The notes: a model not told the origin generated them from the sequence alone. A stretch of DNA of 64,000 nucleotides from CAZNOG01 sp964574635 (GCA_964574635.1 CAZNOG010000005.1:62001-126000); one strand, 5' to 3'; shown: positions 52,178-61,998, counted from the stretch's first letter. Numbers and translations: made by a program.

Positions 52178-52208
52178 CCAAAGGCTTAAATTTGCGACTG
52201 CAAATATA
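52162..52208. promoter_or_regulatory. Divergent promoter pair between the nucleotide-sugar operon and the barrel-waaA pair
   Basis: Plus strand: TTTG at 52162-52165, 21 bases, TAAATTTG at 52187-52194. Minus strand: TATATTTG at 52208-52201. The two -7 boxes are only 6 bases apart and face opposite ways, so polymerase binding at one should hinder the other. The plus-strand TTTG lies inside the first codons of wbpE. Confidence 0.55.
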
Positions 52209-52271
52209 GGTTTTTATGTGTATTCCATGGTGATCGACATCGGGAATGCGCGTATCCTTCAACACCACCGA

Positions 52272-53027
52272 ATGAATCGATTCCTGTTTTTGGCCGTGCT
52301 TTTTTTGGGCGTAAACACCGCTTGGGGTCAGGGCCATGTATCTGAGTCGCCGCTCCGCATGGTACTCTTCCAATTTCAGGGCGGAGGGCTGCAACCATTC
52401 GGCGATGTGAGCGAGCTTTACGGCACCTACGCACAAGTGGGATTTTCCACGGCGTACAAATCAAAAACCAACGTATTGCTCGGGGCGGATTTCAGCTACC
52501 TCTTCGGAGACGATGTGAAAAATCCGCAGTACCTCATGCGGGAACTCCACACCAGCGTGGGGCACATCATAGATCGGGAAGGGGAATTCGTTAATTACCT
52601 CTTGCAAACGAGGGGGTTCGCAACGGGGTTTTACGTCGGCAAGATTTTCCCGTTTATCGGGCCCAATCCAAACTCGGGATTCGAAGTCCGCTTCGGCGTC
52701 GACTACGTAGAGCACCGCACGCGCATCGAAACGCGTGAGGACGATTTCCCCCCTCTTAAGGGAGAATTCCTCAAGGGGTACGATCGCAAAAGAGCCGGAT
52801 TCGGACTGACGCAGTTCGTGGGATACCGGCACTTCAGCAACAGCGGGTTCGCGAATTTCTTCATAGGTCTCGATTTCATCGAGGCATTCACGGTGGATTA
52901 CCGCTCCTTCAACATCGACGAGATGCGGCGCACCGACGGGGAGTACTTCGACCTGTTCATCGGTTTGCGCGCCGGATGGGTCTTGCCCGTGTACAGGCGC
53001 GCGGCGGACAAATTTTTCATCAATTGA
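52272..53027 (+). CDS. Predicted outer-membrane beta-barrel protein, coupled to waaA
   Basis: The 251-residue protein has a signal peptide (FLFLAVLFLGVNTAWGQ) and barrel-like strands (AQVGFSTAYKSKTNVLLGADFSYLFG; FEVRFGVDYVEHRTRI; FGLTQFVGYRHFSNSGF; YFDLFIGLRAGWVLPVY). Family not identified. ATG 52272 is chosen for the signal peptide. Its stop overlaps the waaA start (TGATG), suggesting translational coupling and perhaps a role in envelope or LPS biology, but this is inference. Confidence 0.72.
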   Translation: MNRFLFLAVLFLGVNTAWGQGHVSESPLRMVLFQFQGGGLQPFGDVSELYGTYAQVGFSTAYKSKTNVLLGADFSYLFGDDVKNPQYLMRELHTSVGHIIDREGEFVNYLLQTRGFATGFYVGKIFPFIGPNPNSGFEVRFGVDYVEHRTRIETREDDFPPLKGEFLKGYDRKRAGFGLTQFVGYRHFSNSGFANFFIGLDFIEAFTVDYRSFNIDEMRRTDGEYFDLFIGLRAGWVLPVYRRAADKFFIN

Positions 53028-54280
53028 TGCAATGGCTATACACCGCCGCCATTTGGTTGTATGCCGGCGGCATCGCGGTGGCCGGCTCTTTCAATTCCAA
53101 GGCGCGTAAACGGCACCGAGGTCGGAGGGAAGGCAGCCTCGCCGGCGAACCTTTGTCGCGAAGGCCGTTGTGGTTTCACTGCGCCTCCCTGGGGGAATTC
53201 GAACAGGGACGTCCGCTCATCGAGTATTGCCGAAAAAAGTACCCCGAGATTCCCATCCTGCTGAGCTTTTTCAGCCCATCGGGTTACGAGACCCGCAAAA
53301 ATTACCCGGGCGTGGACAGGGTGGTGTACCTCCCGGCCGATTTGCCCAAGGAGGTGGACTCCTTCTTGGATGCGTGGAATCCGCGATTGGCGGTTTTCGT
53401 CAAATACGAGGTTTGGCACAACTTCTTCCGGCGCATGCACCGCCGGGGCATCCCGCTTTTTTTGGTTTCGGCGATATTCCGGGAGAATCAAATCTATTTC
53501 CGCCCTTGGGGTGCTTGGTTTCGGAAATCCCTGTCGTTGGTTCACACCATTTTCACGCAAGACGATGAGAGCGTCGATCGACTCCGAGCGGTGGGCATAA
53601 CCCGGGCGGTAAAAGCGGGCGACACGCGTTTTGACCGTGTAATTGCGGTGGCGGAAGATGCGAAACCGGTGCCTGCGGTGGAGAGCTTTCTGAACGGGCG
53701 CAGGGCCGTGGTGGCCGGAAGTACTTGGCCCGAGGATGAAAAGCTGATCGCCGCGTACGTAAAAAGAAATCGACCGGATGCCCCCGCGTGGGTCATCGCC
53801 CCACACGAGATGCCCCCGGGATACAAGAAAAGAATGCGCGCGGTGTTCGGTGAGGGGACGCGGTTTTTCAGTGAGAAGGGTGACGAAGAGCCCGGAATGG
53901 GCGAGGTATTGGTCATCGACGCCATCGGTTTGTTGAGCACGTTGTACCGGTACGGCGCGGTCAATTACGTGGGTGGCGGATTCGGTGCCGGCATACACAA
54001 TACTTTGGAGCCTGCGGTGTACGGTCGACCCATTTTATTCGGTCCGAAGTACGGAAAATTCCGAGAGGCCAAAGACTTGGTGAGCCTCGGCGCCGCGAAG
54101 TCGGTAGGCGACGCGGAGGAATTCCAAACCGCGCTGGACGCGTGGCTCGACGACGAGGTGGAGCGCAACCGAGCGGGATCATCGGCCGGTGAATACGTGC
54201 ACGCCAACCGAGGAGCCACCGACATCATCATGAAAGCGATCGAATCGCTGCCCGAAATGCATGGGGAAGACGGAGAGTGA
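53027..54280 (+). CDS. waaA: 3-deoxy-D-manno-octulosonate (Kdo) transferase
   Basis: The 417-residue GT30 enzyme has an N-terminal anchor (WLYTAAIWLYAGGIAVAGS), the acceptor-side motif LWFHCASLGEFEQGRPLIE, ILLSFFSPSGYE and VFVKYEVWHNFFR. The donor domain shows VAGSTWPEDE, WVIAPHE and YVGGGFGAGIHNTLEPAVYGRP. It transfers Kdo to lipid A precursors at the inner membrane. The start ATG 53027 overlaps the stop of the barrel gene; the upstream open frame is the barrel gene's own DNA. Confidence 0.95.
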   Translation: MQWLYTAAIWLYAGGIAVAGSFNSKARKRHRGRREGSLAGEPLSRRPLWFHCASLGEFEQGRPLIEYCRKKYPEIPILLSFFSPSGYETRKNYPGVDRVVYLPADLPKEVDSFLDAWNPRLAVFVKYEVWHNFFRRMHRRGIPLFLVSAIFRENQIYFRPWGAWFRKSLSLVHTIFTQDDESVDRLRAVGITRAVKAGDTRFDRVIAVAEDAKPVPAVESFLNGRRAVVAGSTWPEDEKLIAAYVKRNRPDAPAWVIAPHEMPPGYKKRMRAVFGEGTRFFSEKGDEEPGMGEVLVIDAIGLLSTLYRYGAVNYVGGGFGAGIHNTLEPAVYGRPILFGPKYGKFREAKDLVSLGAAKSVGDAEEFQTALDAWLDDEVERNRAGSSAGEYVHANRGATDIIMKAIESLPEMHGEDGE

Positions 54281-54674
54281 ACTCCGTTCGGTATCGACTA
54301 TTCTCATTTGCGAGCGGAAGAAGGGGAATTTTTTTAAACCCCAAGCTCCTCTTTAATGTACCGGTTCTCGGTGAGTCCGACCATCCCTTTTTCGGATCCA
54401 CGTGATTTTATCATCGAACTTACGAGTGGGAGATAGCGAAAGGGCGTACGCCGGCATCCTCACCGCAGTTCCGAGCGACGGTGGCGCTGCGCGGGTACCG
54501 TGACGGGGGAACGATTACACGCGCTTGCGCCACCCGCGAAGGACAAGGTGAGATACAGGCGGAAGACCGGCCCCGAAGGAGAGGAATGACGGTAATAGGG
54601 AGATGCTTCGATGCTACGAAAATCGGGGATGTGGAGAATATCCCGAGGGGATTCGCCCAAAAAAACGGAACGAA
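54281..54674. other. 394-base intergenic region with REP-like element
   Basis: No gene is seen between waaA and the convergent TspO-like gene. A stretch GGGGAATTTTTTTAAACCCC near 54325 could be a weak terminator. The main feature is the element at 54451-54592. Confidence 0.5.
54451..54592. repeat. REP-like element related to the 25.8 kb hairpin
   Basis: It shares CCGGCATCCTC (54451-54461), GAGATA (54550-54555), CCCCGAA and AATGACGG (54585-54592), in the same order and similar spacing, with 25779-25912. The ends are imperfectly inverted (GGCGCTGCG near 54483 against CGCTTGCGCC near 54523; CTCACC against GGTGAG). The central arms have diverged more than in the 25.8 kb copy. Confidence 0.5.
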
Positions 54675-55475
54675 TCAGGAGGTGGTTTTGAGGCGGGACT
54701 TTCCGTATCGCGCCACTTCCACGCGGTCTTTTACGAAAATCACCAGCATGAGTGCGGCCAAAAGGATGGCGGAGAATTTTGCGGTGTGGAGGGAACCGGC
54801 GGATTCGGGGCCGACAACCCAAATGGCGACGTAGATCCACACGACGGCGAGGGGATAGACGTAATCGGAACGGCGGATGAGAACCATGCCGGCGTATATG
54901 GCGACTGCGGCGAGGGACGCGATGGCGAACAAGCTTTCGAATCTGGCGAACAGGCCGGAATCGATCTCGGACAGAAAGATGAACAGGTTGACCGGCACCA
55001 AAATGCTGACCCACGCGAAGTACATGCTGAACGGGACTTTGAAGAAGTAGCGGTGGGTGGTGTTCATGGTGCGTTTTAGGCGGTAGTACAGCCTCTGCAT
55101 GACCGCGAGGGAGACGGCCAGGCAAGCGATGAACACCAGGGCCAAGCCGAACAATTCGCTTTGGAAGGCGAGAACCCAGAAAACGTGGCTGACCGCCCCC
55201 ACGATGAAATAAGGCCATACCAACCGGTAAAACCGAAGTTCCTTGCCCCGAGTGAGTTGGAAATACGCGAACACGAGCAAGGTGAACAAGATGACCGCCC
55301 AGATGGCGTAAGCGTATCCCGCGGGGGTAATGAAAGTGGGGTGAGCCTCTAGGACGTGGGCCATGGTGGCTCCCGATCCGGGGAGGATGGCGTAAAGGTG
55401 GGTGAGTGCGATGAGGATGGTAGCGAGGACGAAGGCCCAGCGCTTCTTGATGTCGTATATGTAAACCTGTCTCAT
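54675..55475 (-). CDS. TspO/tryptophan-rich sensory-like membrane protein
   Basis: The 266-residue protein has about seven to eight membrane helices, starting WAFVLATILIALTHLYAIL. It contains the pattern FITPAGYAYAIWAVILFTLLVFAYFQL, seen in Bacteroidota proteins annotated as tryptophan-rich sensory (TspO-like) proteins. ATG 55475 (MRQVYIYDIKKR) is preferred; the open frame extends 93 codons upstream without membrane or conserved features. Ligand unknown. It stands alone. Confidence 0.7.
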   Translation of the reverse strand: MRQVYIYDIKKRWAFVLATILIALTHLYAILPGSGATMAHVLEAHPTFITPAGYAYAIWAVILFTLLVFAYFQLTRGKELRFYRLVWPYFIVGAVSHVFWVLAFQSELFGLALVFIACLAVSLAVMQRLYYRLKRTMNTTHRYFFKVPFSMYFAWVSILVPVNLFIFLSEIDSGLFARFESLFAIASLAAVAIYAGMVLIRRSDYVYPLAVVWIYVAIWVVGPESAGSLHTAKFSAILLAALMLVIFVKDRVEVARYGKSRLKTTS

Positions 55476-56049
55476 GGCACGTTTTGGTGCGGTCGAAACG
55501 GGGTGTCGCAACGGCGCGTTGTGGCCCCTTCGACCGTGGATGCGTAAAGGTACGGGTAATATCGAACCTTCGCAACGGGAGGAAATCCGCCGACGGTATG
55601 GAGGTGCAGAAATCCGACTCGTGAAAAAATCGCGTGTTTCGCGGGATGGGGCCGGCCGGCGGCTCCGGTGCGCAATGAAGACGACCGGGAAACCTGCCGA
55701 CGGAGTATTGCACCTCTGCTGGCAATCAACCCCTTGATAAATGCCGAAAACCAAAAGCCCGGCCGAATGTGAAGCGGCACCGAATTTCGAGCTATTTAGA
55801 ATCGTTTTAAATTATTGGCGCGCATGACAATTTCGTGACAAAGACCCCCCGCGATTGGGGCTTTCTATTAAATTTGCCCGTGATTTGTGTACGCCCACAA
55901 GCTCACAAAGTCGCGTCAAGCCGTAGTACAGAGCGAGTTTCGGTGACGGAACATCGTTTTGGAGCGGGGGATTTGGCGGGGCGATGCGGGTATGGGTGAC
56001 ATTGTTGACGAGCAATACCTACGCGATATATCTAAAAGATGGATTGGAT
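55476..56049. other. 574-base gap upstream of the act operon
   Basis: No gene is convincing here. An exact -7 box TAAATTTG lies at 55869-55876. If used, the act transcript would have a leader of about 165 bases. CCCC-GCGATT-GGGG at 55845-55860 is a short hairpin just upstream of that box. No riboswitch was recognised. Confidence 0.5.
55869..55876 (+). promoter_or_regulatory. Candidate -7 box of the act operon
   Basis: TAAATTTG is an exact match to TAnnTTTG. No TTG lies at the usual -33 distance. It is the only such box near the operon and gives a long 5' leader. Confidence 0.35.
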
Positions 56050-57357
56050 ATGAAGGAAGCACCTAATAGCGTGAAGCGCATCCTCAAGATATTTGCCATT
56101 TCAGCGGCCTTGTTTGGCTTCCTGGGCATAGGCACTCTCTCGGCCCAAGACGGGGAGAAGATTTTCAAATCGTATTGTACGGCCTGTCACAAGATCGACC
56201 AGGACATGATCGGTCCGAAGCTCGAAGGGGTAATGGACCGTTGGGAAGGCAAGGAAGACTTGCTCCACCAGTGGATCAAGAACCCGGCTTCCCTGATGGA
56301 TTCGGACGATCCGTACATCTCGGCGATGATCGCGGAGTGGCTGCCTCGCGGTGGACTGATGACCGCGCAAAACCTGAGCGACGAAGAGATCGACGCCGTG
56401 TTGGCGTACATCGAGTCGGGCGGAGCCCCGGCGGATGGAGCGGCGGGCGTGGCGGCGGCTCCCACCGAGACGCCTCAGGGCGCCAAGCCTGAACCTACCG
56501 GCGGGCTGAGCACCACCTGGCTGGTCATCATCTTTTTTATCCTCTTGATATTGGTGTTCGCCCTTTGGGGAGTACGCTCATCGCTCACGCACATCGACCG
56601 CTCGATGAAAGAGCGGGAAGGCATCTCCATTCCGGAACCCCTGCCCTTCGGCAAAAGGATGAAGCAATGGATGTGGAACAACCGCGTGGGTGTATCCGTG
56701 GGTGGAATCCTCATCGTGGCCATTCTGTGCGTAAAAGGATACGAAGGGCTGATGGGTATCGGCGTATACCAAGGATATCACCCCGAGCAGCCCATTGAGT
56801 TCAACCACACCTTGCACGCCGGGGTGAACCAGATCTCGTGCGTGTACTGCCACCACCAAGCTTTGGAAAGCCGCCACGCGGGAATTCCTTCGGCCAACGT
56901 GTGCATGAACTGCCACAAGGGAATCAGCGAAGGCAGATCGCCCCAGGGCACGGAAGACATCCAGAAAATTTACGAAGCCGTGGGTTGGGATCCATCCAAG
57001 ATGGAATACACCGGAGAAGAGAAGCCCATCCGTTGGGTGAAAGTTCACAACCTTCCCGACCACGCGTACTTCAACCACATGCAGCACTACGTGGTGGCCG
57101 GCATCGAGTGCCAAGAGTGCCACGGGCAGGTGCAGGACGAATTCGTGACGGCCGAACAACACGCCGAGCTCACCATGGGCTGGTGCGTGGACTGCCACAA
57201 CACCACCAAGGTGAACATGGACGGAAACGGCTATTACGAAGATATTCACCAACGATTGGTGGACAACGGACGTGAGGAGCTGAAGAAATACCTCGAAGAC
57301 GGAAAGATCACCGCAAGGGAATTGGGCGGCTGGGAATGCGCCAAATGTCACTATTAA
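56050..57357 (+). CDS. actA: Alternative complex III multiheme cytochrome c subunit ActA
   Basis: The 435-residue protein has an N-terminal signal/anchor (IFAISAALFGFLGIGTLSAQ) and a monoheme domain (SYCTACHKIDQDMIGPKLEG). Two membrane segments follow (TTWLVIIFFILLILVFALWGV; VGVSVGGILIVAILCVKGY). A C-terminal multiheme domain carries five more CxxCH motifs (CVYCH, CMNCH, CQECH, CVDCH, CAKCH). Six heme sites in total are seen. ACIII oxidises menaquinol and passes electrons to cytochrome c or the terminal oxidase. ATG 56050 is preferred; the frame opens at 55984. actB follows 17 bases downstream. Confidence 0.93.
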   Translation: MKEAPNSVKRILKIFAISAALFGFLGIGTLSAQDGEKIFKSYCTACHKIDQDMIGPKLEGVMDRWEGKEDLLHQWIKNPASLMDSDDPYISAMIAEWLPRGGLMTAQNLSDEEIDAVLAYIESGGAPADGAAGVAAAPTETPQGAKPEPTGGLSTTWLVIIFFILLILVFALWGVRSSLTHIDRSMKEREGISIPEPLPFGKRMKQWMWNNRVGVSVGGILIVAILCVKGYEGLMGIGVYQGYHPEQPIEFNHTLHAGVNQISCVYCHHQALESRHAGIPSANVCMNCHKGISEGRSPQGTEDIQKIYEAVGWDPSKMEYTGEEKPIRWVKVHNLPDHAYFNHMQHYVVAGIECQECHGQVQDEFVTAEQHAELTMGWCVDCHNTTKVNMDGNGYYEDIHQRLVDNGREELKKYLEDGKITARELGGWECAKCHY

Positions 57358-57374
57358 TAAGTCTGTAATCGGTT

Positions 57375-60300
57375 ATGTCAAACAACAAGAAATACTGGGG
57401 CGGACTCGAAGATCTTCAAGACAACAAAGAGTTTTTGGAGGCGAGCCAGGCGGAATTTTCAAAAGACGTGCAAACGGTGGACGAGTTCCTTTCGGAAAAC
57501 GACTTGTCCAAGTCGACCACCAATCGGCGTGACTTTCTGAAATTCTTGGGCTTCAGCGTGACCGCGGCCACCATCGCCGCGTGTGAAACGCCTGTGATCC
57601 ACGCCATCCCCTACGTAAACAAACCCGAAAACGTCACCATCGGCGTTCCGACCTATTACGCTTCGACCTATTACGACGGCACGGACTACGCCGGTGTGCT
57701 GGTCAAGACCCGTGAAGGGCGTCCGATCCTGATCAAAGGAAACCGAAAATACGGCATCAGCGCGGGATCGATCACGCCGAGAGTCAACGCTTCGGTATTG
57801 AGCCTTTACGACGGAAGCCGTCTGAAAGGCCCAGTTGACAACGGAGTGGAAACCACTTGGTCGGGCATCGACGGCAAAATCACAGGCGAACTTTCGGCAA
57901 TCGCCGAGAGGGGCGGCAAAATCGTTTTCCTCACTGGAACGCTCATCAGCCCTTCCACCCAAGCGGCGATCGACAAGTTCAAAGAACAATACGGCGGAGA
58001 GAATTTCGAAGTGGTCAACTACGACCCCATCTCCGCATACGGAATTCGAAAAGGAAACGAACTCAGCTTCGGTACGTTTTCCATTCCCGATTACGACTTT
58101 TCAAAAGCCAAGGTCATCGTCAGCGTGGCGGCGGATTTCATGAACAATTGGTTGCTCCACAACCAATACGTTCCGCAATACGCCAAAAACCGAAACCCTT
58201 CGGGCGACTGGATGAGCCGTCACTTCCAATTCGAAGGAACGCTATCCCTCACCGGTTCGAACGCCGATGAGCGCACGGCCATCCTGCCTTCGCAAGAAGG
58301 TCGGGTGGTTATGGCCATCTACAACGGAGTGGCTACGAAATTGGGTCGACCCACCTTGAACCTCAACACCGACGGGCTTCCCATGGACCGCATCAAAACC
58401 GCTGTCGACGAACTGACGGTTGCCGACGGCGAGGGCTTGCTCGTGGCGGGAAGCAACGACCCGCAAGTGCAAGTAGTGGTCAACGCCGTAAACGACATGC
58501 TGGGCAACTACGGCAAAACCATCCTGCCCCAGGTTCAAACTTACTTGAAGCAAGGCGACGACGCACGCGTGATGCAACTGGTGAAGGAAATGAACGCAGG
58601 CTCCGTGGCCGCGATCCTCATCAACGGAAACATCAATCCCGCGTACTCACTTCCCAATGCGGAAGAGTTCGCGGCCGGATTGGAGAAAGTGGGAACCACC
58701 ATTTCGTTCTCCACCCACGCCGACGAAACCGCCTCGAAGTGCAAATACATTTGTCCGGACAACCACTATTTGGAGTCTTGGAACGACTTTTACCCCAAGA
58801 CCGGGCACTACGCATTGGCTCAGCCGACGATTTCACCCCTTTACAACACCCGACAATTCCAGGAAAGCCTGTTGAGATGGGCCGGCGACAAATCGTCCTT
58901 CCACGATTTCATCCGCGGTGAGTGGCGCAAGATTTCCGCCTCTTCCGACGGTGAAGACGGAGCGATCGGCTTGTTTGACGATTTCTGGTACAATGCGCTC
59001 CGCACCGGTTCCGTAAATGTGCAGGTGCCCGCATCGGAAACGGGAATCACATTCAATACCGCCGCACTTCAAGGACTGAACTTCGCCGCACCGACCGGGT
59101 CGGGCTTTGAAGTGGTTCTGTATTCCAAAGTGGGAATCGGCGACGGTAGCCACGCGGCCAATCCATGGTTGCAGGAGCTCCCCGACCCCATTTCGAAAGT
59201 GGTTTGGGACAACTACATCGCCATGAACCCGGGCGACGTGGAAGAGTTGGGCTTCAAGATGCACTTGGGACAAGAGCTCCCGGCATCGCTGGCGACACTG
59301 ACGATAGACGGCAAGAGCGTCGTTCTTCCCGTGGTTCCGCAGCCGGGTCAAAAGAAAGGCTCCGTATCGGTGGCGTTGGGCTACGGACGGGGATCAAAAG
59401 GAGAAAAAATCGGCAAGGGCGCGTTCCGCACCAAGCCGTACGGAGGATATGAAACCGACGATCAGGGCAATTTGGTGCCCATCGGTAAAAACGTGTACCA
59501 CTTCGTGGGAACCGGCGACGGCCACCTGAACTACATCCGCACCGGGGCGACCATCGAATCCGCCGGTGCCACCTACCCCATCGCGAGCACCCAGACGCAT
59601 CACACGTTGATGGACCGCCATTCGGTGGTGAAGGAAACATCGCTCTCCTTCTTCCGGTCCAACCCCAAGGAAGCCTACAATCCGCCCGTTACCCTGCCGG
59701 TACACGAAGGTGGGGAAGTGGTGGACAAGAACGTGGAAGACATTTCGCTGTGGAGAGAGTTTCCGGTGAAAAAAGTGGGCCACCATTGGGGTATGTCCAT
59801 CGACCTGACCGCGTGCATCGGTTGCGGCGCCTGCGTAACGGCCTGCCATACCGAAAACAACGTGCCCGTAGTGGGCAAAGACGAAGTACGCCGCGGACGC
59901 GACATGCACTGGATGCGCATCGACCGCTACTACTCTTCGGACATGACCAAAGAGAAGGCGAAGGAAATGGACATGGGCGTAGTGGACATGTACCGCGCCA
60001 TGGAAGTGCCGGAGTACGACAACCCGAGCACGGTGCACATGCCCATGATGTGCCAGCACTGCAACCACGCACCTTGCGAAACGGTGTGTCCGGTACTGGC
60101 CACGACCCACAGCAACGAAGGTTTGAACCAAATGACGTACAACCGGTGCATCGGTACGCGCTACTGCGCCAACAACTGCCCGTTCAAAGTTCGTCGCTTC
60201 AACTGGTTCAACTACAAAGCATACGACAAGTTCACCATGGTCAACCCCGCACAGGATCCCACTGCGCGCATGGTGCTCAACCCCGACGTAACCGTACGTT

Positions 60301-60572
60301 CGAGGGGTGTGATGGAGAAGTGTTCCATGTGTGTACAGCGAATCCAAGAAGGGAAATTGGAGGCCAAGAAGGCCGGACATCCCGTGGAAGACGGCGCCAT
60401 CCAAACCGCTTGCGCGGAGGCGTGTCCCACCCACGCCATCACTTTCGGCGACCGCAACGACACACAATCGGAAATCCACAAATCGGAAAAAGACCCACGG
60501 ACCTACCAAGCCTTGGCCGAACTCGGAATCCGACCCAGCGTGGATTACAAAGTGAAAATCAGAAATACTTGA
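57375..60572 (+). CDS. actB: Alternative complex III iron-sulfur subunit ActB
   Basis: The 1065-residue protein begins with a Tat-like motif (NRRDFLKFLGF, residues 50-60) and a possible lipidation Cys (AACETP). The large middle part is a molybdopterin-oxidoreductase-like fold that in ACIII has no cofactor. The C-terminal ferredoxin part carries several cluster motifs: CIGCGACVTACH, CQHCNHAPCETVC, CIGTRYCANNC, CSMC and CAEAC. It faces the periplasm and is electronically coupled to ActA. It is part of actABCDEF. Confidence 0.96.
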   Translation: MSNNKKYWGGLEDLQDNKEFLEASQAEFSKDVQTVDEFLSENDLSKSTTNRRDFLKFLGFSVTAATIAACETPVIHAIPYVNKPENVTIGVPTYYASTYYDGTDYAGVLVKTREGRPILIKGNRKYGISAGSITPRVNASVLSLYDGSRLKGPVDNGVETTWSGIDGKITGELSAIAERGGKIVFLTGTLISPSTQAAIDKFKEQYGGENFEVVNYDPISAYGIRKGNELSFGTFSIPDYDFSKAKVIVSVAADFMNNWLLHNQYVPQYAKNRNPSGDWMSRHFQFEGTLSLTGSNADERTAILPSQEGRVVMAIYNGVATKLGRPTLNLNTDGLPMDRIKTAVDELTVADGEGLLVAGSNDPQVQVVVNAVNDMLGNYGKTILPQVQTYLKQGDDARVMQLVKEMNAGSVAAILINGNINPAYSLPNAEEFAAGLEKVGTTISFSTHADETASKCKYICPDNHYLESWNDFYPKTGHYALAQPTISPLYNTRQFQESLLRWAGDKSSFHDFIRGEWRKISASSDGEDGAIGLFDDFWYNALRTGSVNVQVPASETGITFNTAALQGLNFAAPTGSGFEVVLYSKVGIGDGSHAANPWLQELPDPISKVVWDNYIAMNPGDVEELGFKMHLGQELPASLATLTIDGKSVVLPVVPQPGQKKGSVSVALGYGRGSKGEKIGKGAFRTKPYGGYETDDQGNLVPIGKNVYHFVGTGDGHLNYIRTGATIESAGATYPIASTQTHHTLMDRHSVVKETSLSFFRSNPKEAYNPPVTLPVHEGGEVVDKNVEDISLWREFPVKKVGHHWGMSIDLTACIGCGACVTACHTENNVPVVGKDEVRRGRDMHWMRIDRYYSSDMTKEKAKEMDMGVVDMYRAMEVPEYDNPSTVHMPMMCQHCNHAPCETVCPVLATTHSNEGLNQMTYNRCIGTRYCANNCPFKVRRFNWFNYKAYDKFTMVNPAQDPTARMVLNPDVTVRSRGVMEKCSMCVQRIQEGKLEAKKAGHPVEDGAIQTACAEACPTHAITFGDRNDTQSEIHKSEKDPRTYQALAELGIRPSVDYKVKIRNT

Positions 60573-60607
60573 TGCAAGGCATATCAAACCTTTAGAATCG
60601 ATCGAGC

Positions 60608-61996
60608 ATGCATAGAGAAGCGGCCATAAGAACCCCCCTGATCCTCGGTGACAAATCGTACAGCGACGTCACCCACGATGTCATTCACGGCATCGAGAAC
60701 AAAGCGCCCCGGGGTTGGTATATCCTGATCACCATTTCGGGAATCATTTCCCTCTGGGGATTGGGCTGTATCGTGTACCTTATCGCTACGGGAATCGGTA
60801 CCTGGGGACTGAACAAAACCATCGGTTGGGCTTGGGACATCACCAACTTCGTGTGGTGGGTCGGCATCGGCCACGCCGGTACGCTGATATCCGCCGTATT
60901 GTTGCTTTTCCGACAAAAATGGAGGATGGCGATCAACCGATCCGCGGAGGCCATGACCATCTTTGCCGTAATGATGGCGGCCTTGTTTCCCGGCATCCAC
61001 ATGGGGCGTATTTGGCTCGCCTACTTCGTACTGCCCCTCCCCAACCAATTCGGGTCACTGTGGGTAAACTTCAACTCGGCCCTGCTGTGGGACGTGTTCG
61101 CGATTTCGACTTACTTCAGCGTTTCACTGGTGTTTTGGTACATCGGACTATTGCCCGACTTGGCCACCATTCGCGACCGCGTGAAGAGCCCGACGGCCAA
61201 GCGCATCTACGGCATTTTGAGTTTCGGTTGGTCGGGCCGGGCCAAGCACTGGTCGCGCTTTGAAGAGGTATCCCTGGTTTTGGCCGGGTTGGCCACACCG
61301 CTGGTGTTTTCGGTTCACTCCATCGTATCCATGGACTTCGCCACCAGTATCATTCCGGGATGGCACACCACGATCTTCCCGCCTTACTTCGTTTCGGGTG
61401 CGGTATTCTCCGGTTTCGCCATGGTACTCACCCTGCTCTTGATCATGAGAAAGGTCATGCACCTTGAGAATTACATCACGATCAAGCACGTGGAGTACAT
61501 GAACATCGTAATCATCGTTACGGGTTCCATCGTGGGCGTGGCGTATCTGACCGAGTTGTTCATTTCGTGGTATTCCGGCGTGGAATACGAGAGTTACGCG
61601 TTCATCAACCGCGCCACCGGACCTTACTTGGTCGCTTATTGGGTCATGATGACCTGCAACGTCATTACGCCCCAGCTGTTTTGGATCAAGAAAATCCGCA
61701 CGAACCTTTTGGCCACCTTCCTGCTCTCCATCGTGGTGAACATCGGGATGTGGTTTGAGCGTTTCGTAATCATCGTGACGTCGCTGCACCGCGACTTCGT
61801 TCCTTCGAGCTGGTCGATGTTTTACCCCACTTGGGTGGAAATCGGGACGTTTATCGGGACGATCGGCATCTTCTTCACGCTGTTTTTGTTGTTCGCCCGG
61901 TTCTTCCCGGTATTGGCCATCGCCGAATTGAAATCCATTTTGAAGGTGTCGGGTGAGGCCTATAAAAAACCCTTGGATAACGAAGAAAAACATTGA
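60608..61996 (+). CDS. actC: Alternative complex III membrane subunit ActC (NrfD-like)
   Basis: The 462-residue polytopic protein has about ten helices (for example GWYILITISGIISLWGLGCIVYLIA, NFVWWVGIGHAGTLISAVLLL, PGIHMGRIWLAYFVL, WEIGTFIGTIGIFFTLFLLF-type helix at the C-terminus). NrfD-type subunits bind quinol, and ActC is one of two such subunits (with ActF) in ACIII. It lies 35 bases downstream of actB. Confidence 0.95.
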   Translation: MHREAAIRTPLILGDKSYSDVTHDVIHGIENKAPRGWYILITISGIISLWGLGCIVYLIATGIGTWGLNKTIGWAWDITNFVWWVGIGHAGTLISAVLLLFRQKWRMAINRSAEAMTIFAVMMAALFPGIHMGRIWLAYFVLPLPNQFGSLWVNFNSALLWDVFAISTYFSVSLVFWYIGLLPDLATIRDRVKSPTAKRIYGILSFGWSGRAKHWSRFEEVSLVLAGLATPLVFSVHSIVSMDFATSIIPGWHTTIFPPYFVSGAVFSGFAMVLTLLLIMRKVMHLENYITIKHVEYMNIVIIVTGSIVGVAYLTELFISWYSGVEYESYAFINRATGPYLVAYWVMMTCNVITPQLFWIKKIRTNLLATFLLSIVVNIGMWFERFVIIVTSLHRDFVPSSWSMFYPTWVEIGTFIGTIGIFFTLFLLFARFFPVLAIAELKSILKVSGEAYKKPLDNEEKH

Positions 61997-61998
61997 AC

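Noticed and set aside
55984..56049. 22-codon N-terminal extension of actA
   Set aside because: It would place 22 residues before a normal signal/anchor. ATG 56050 gives a standard N-terminus.
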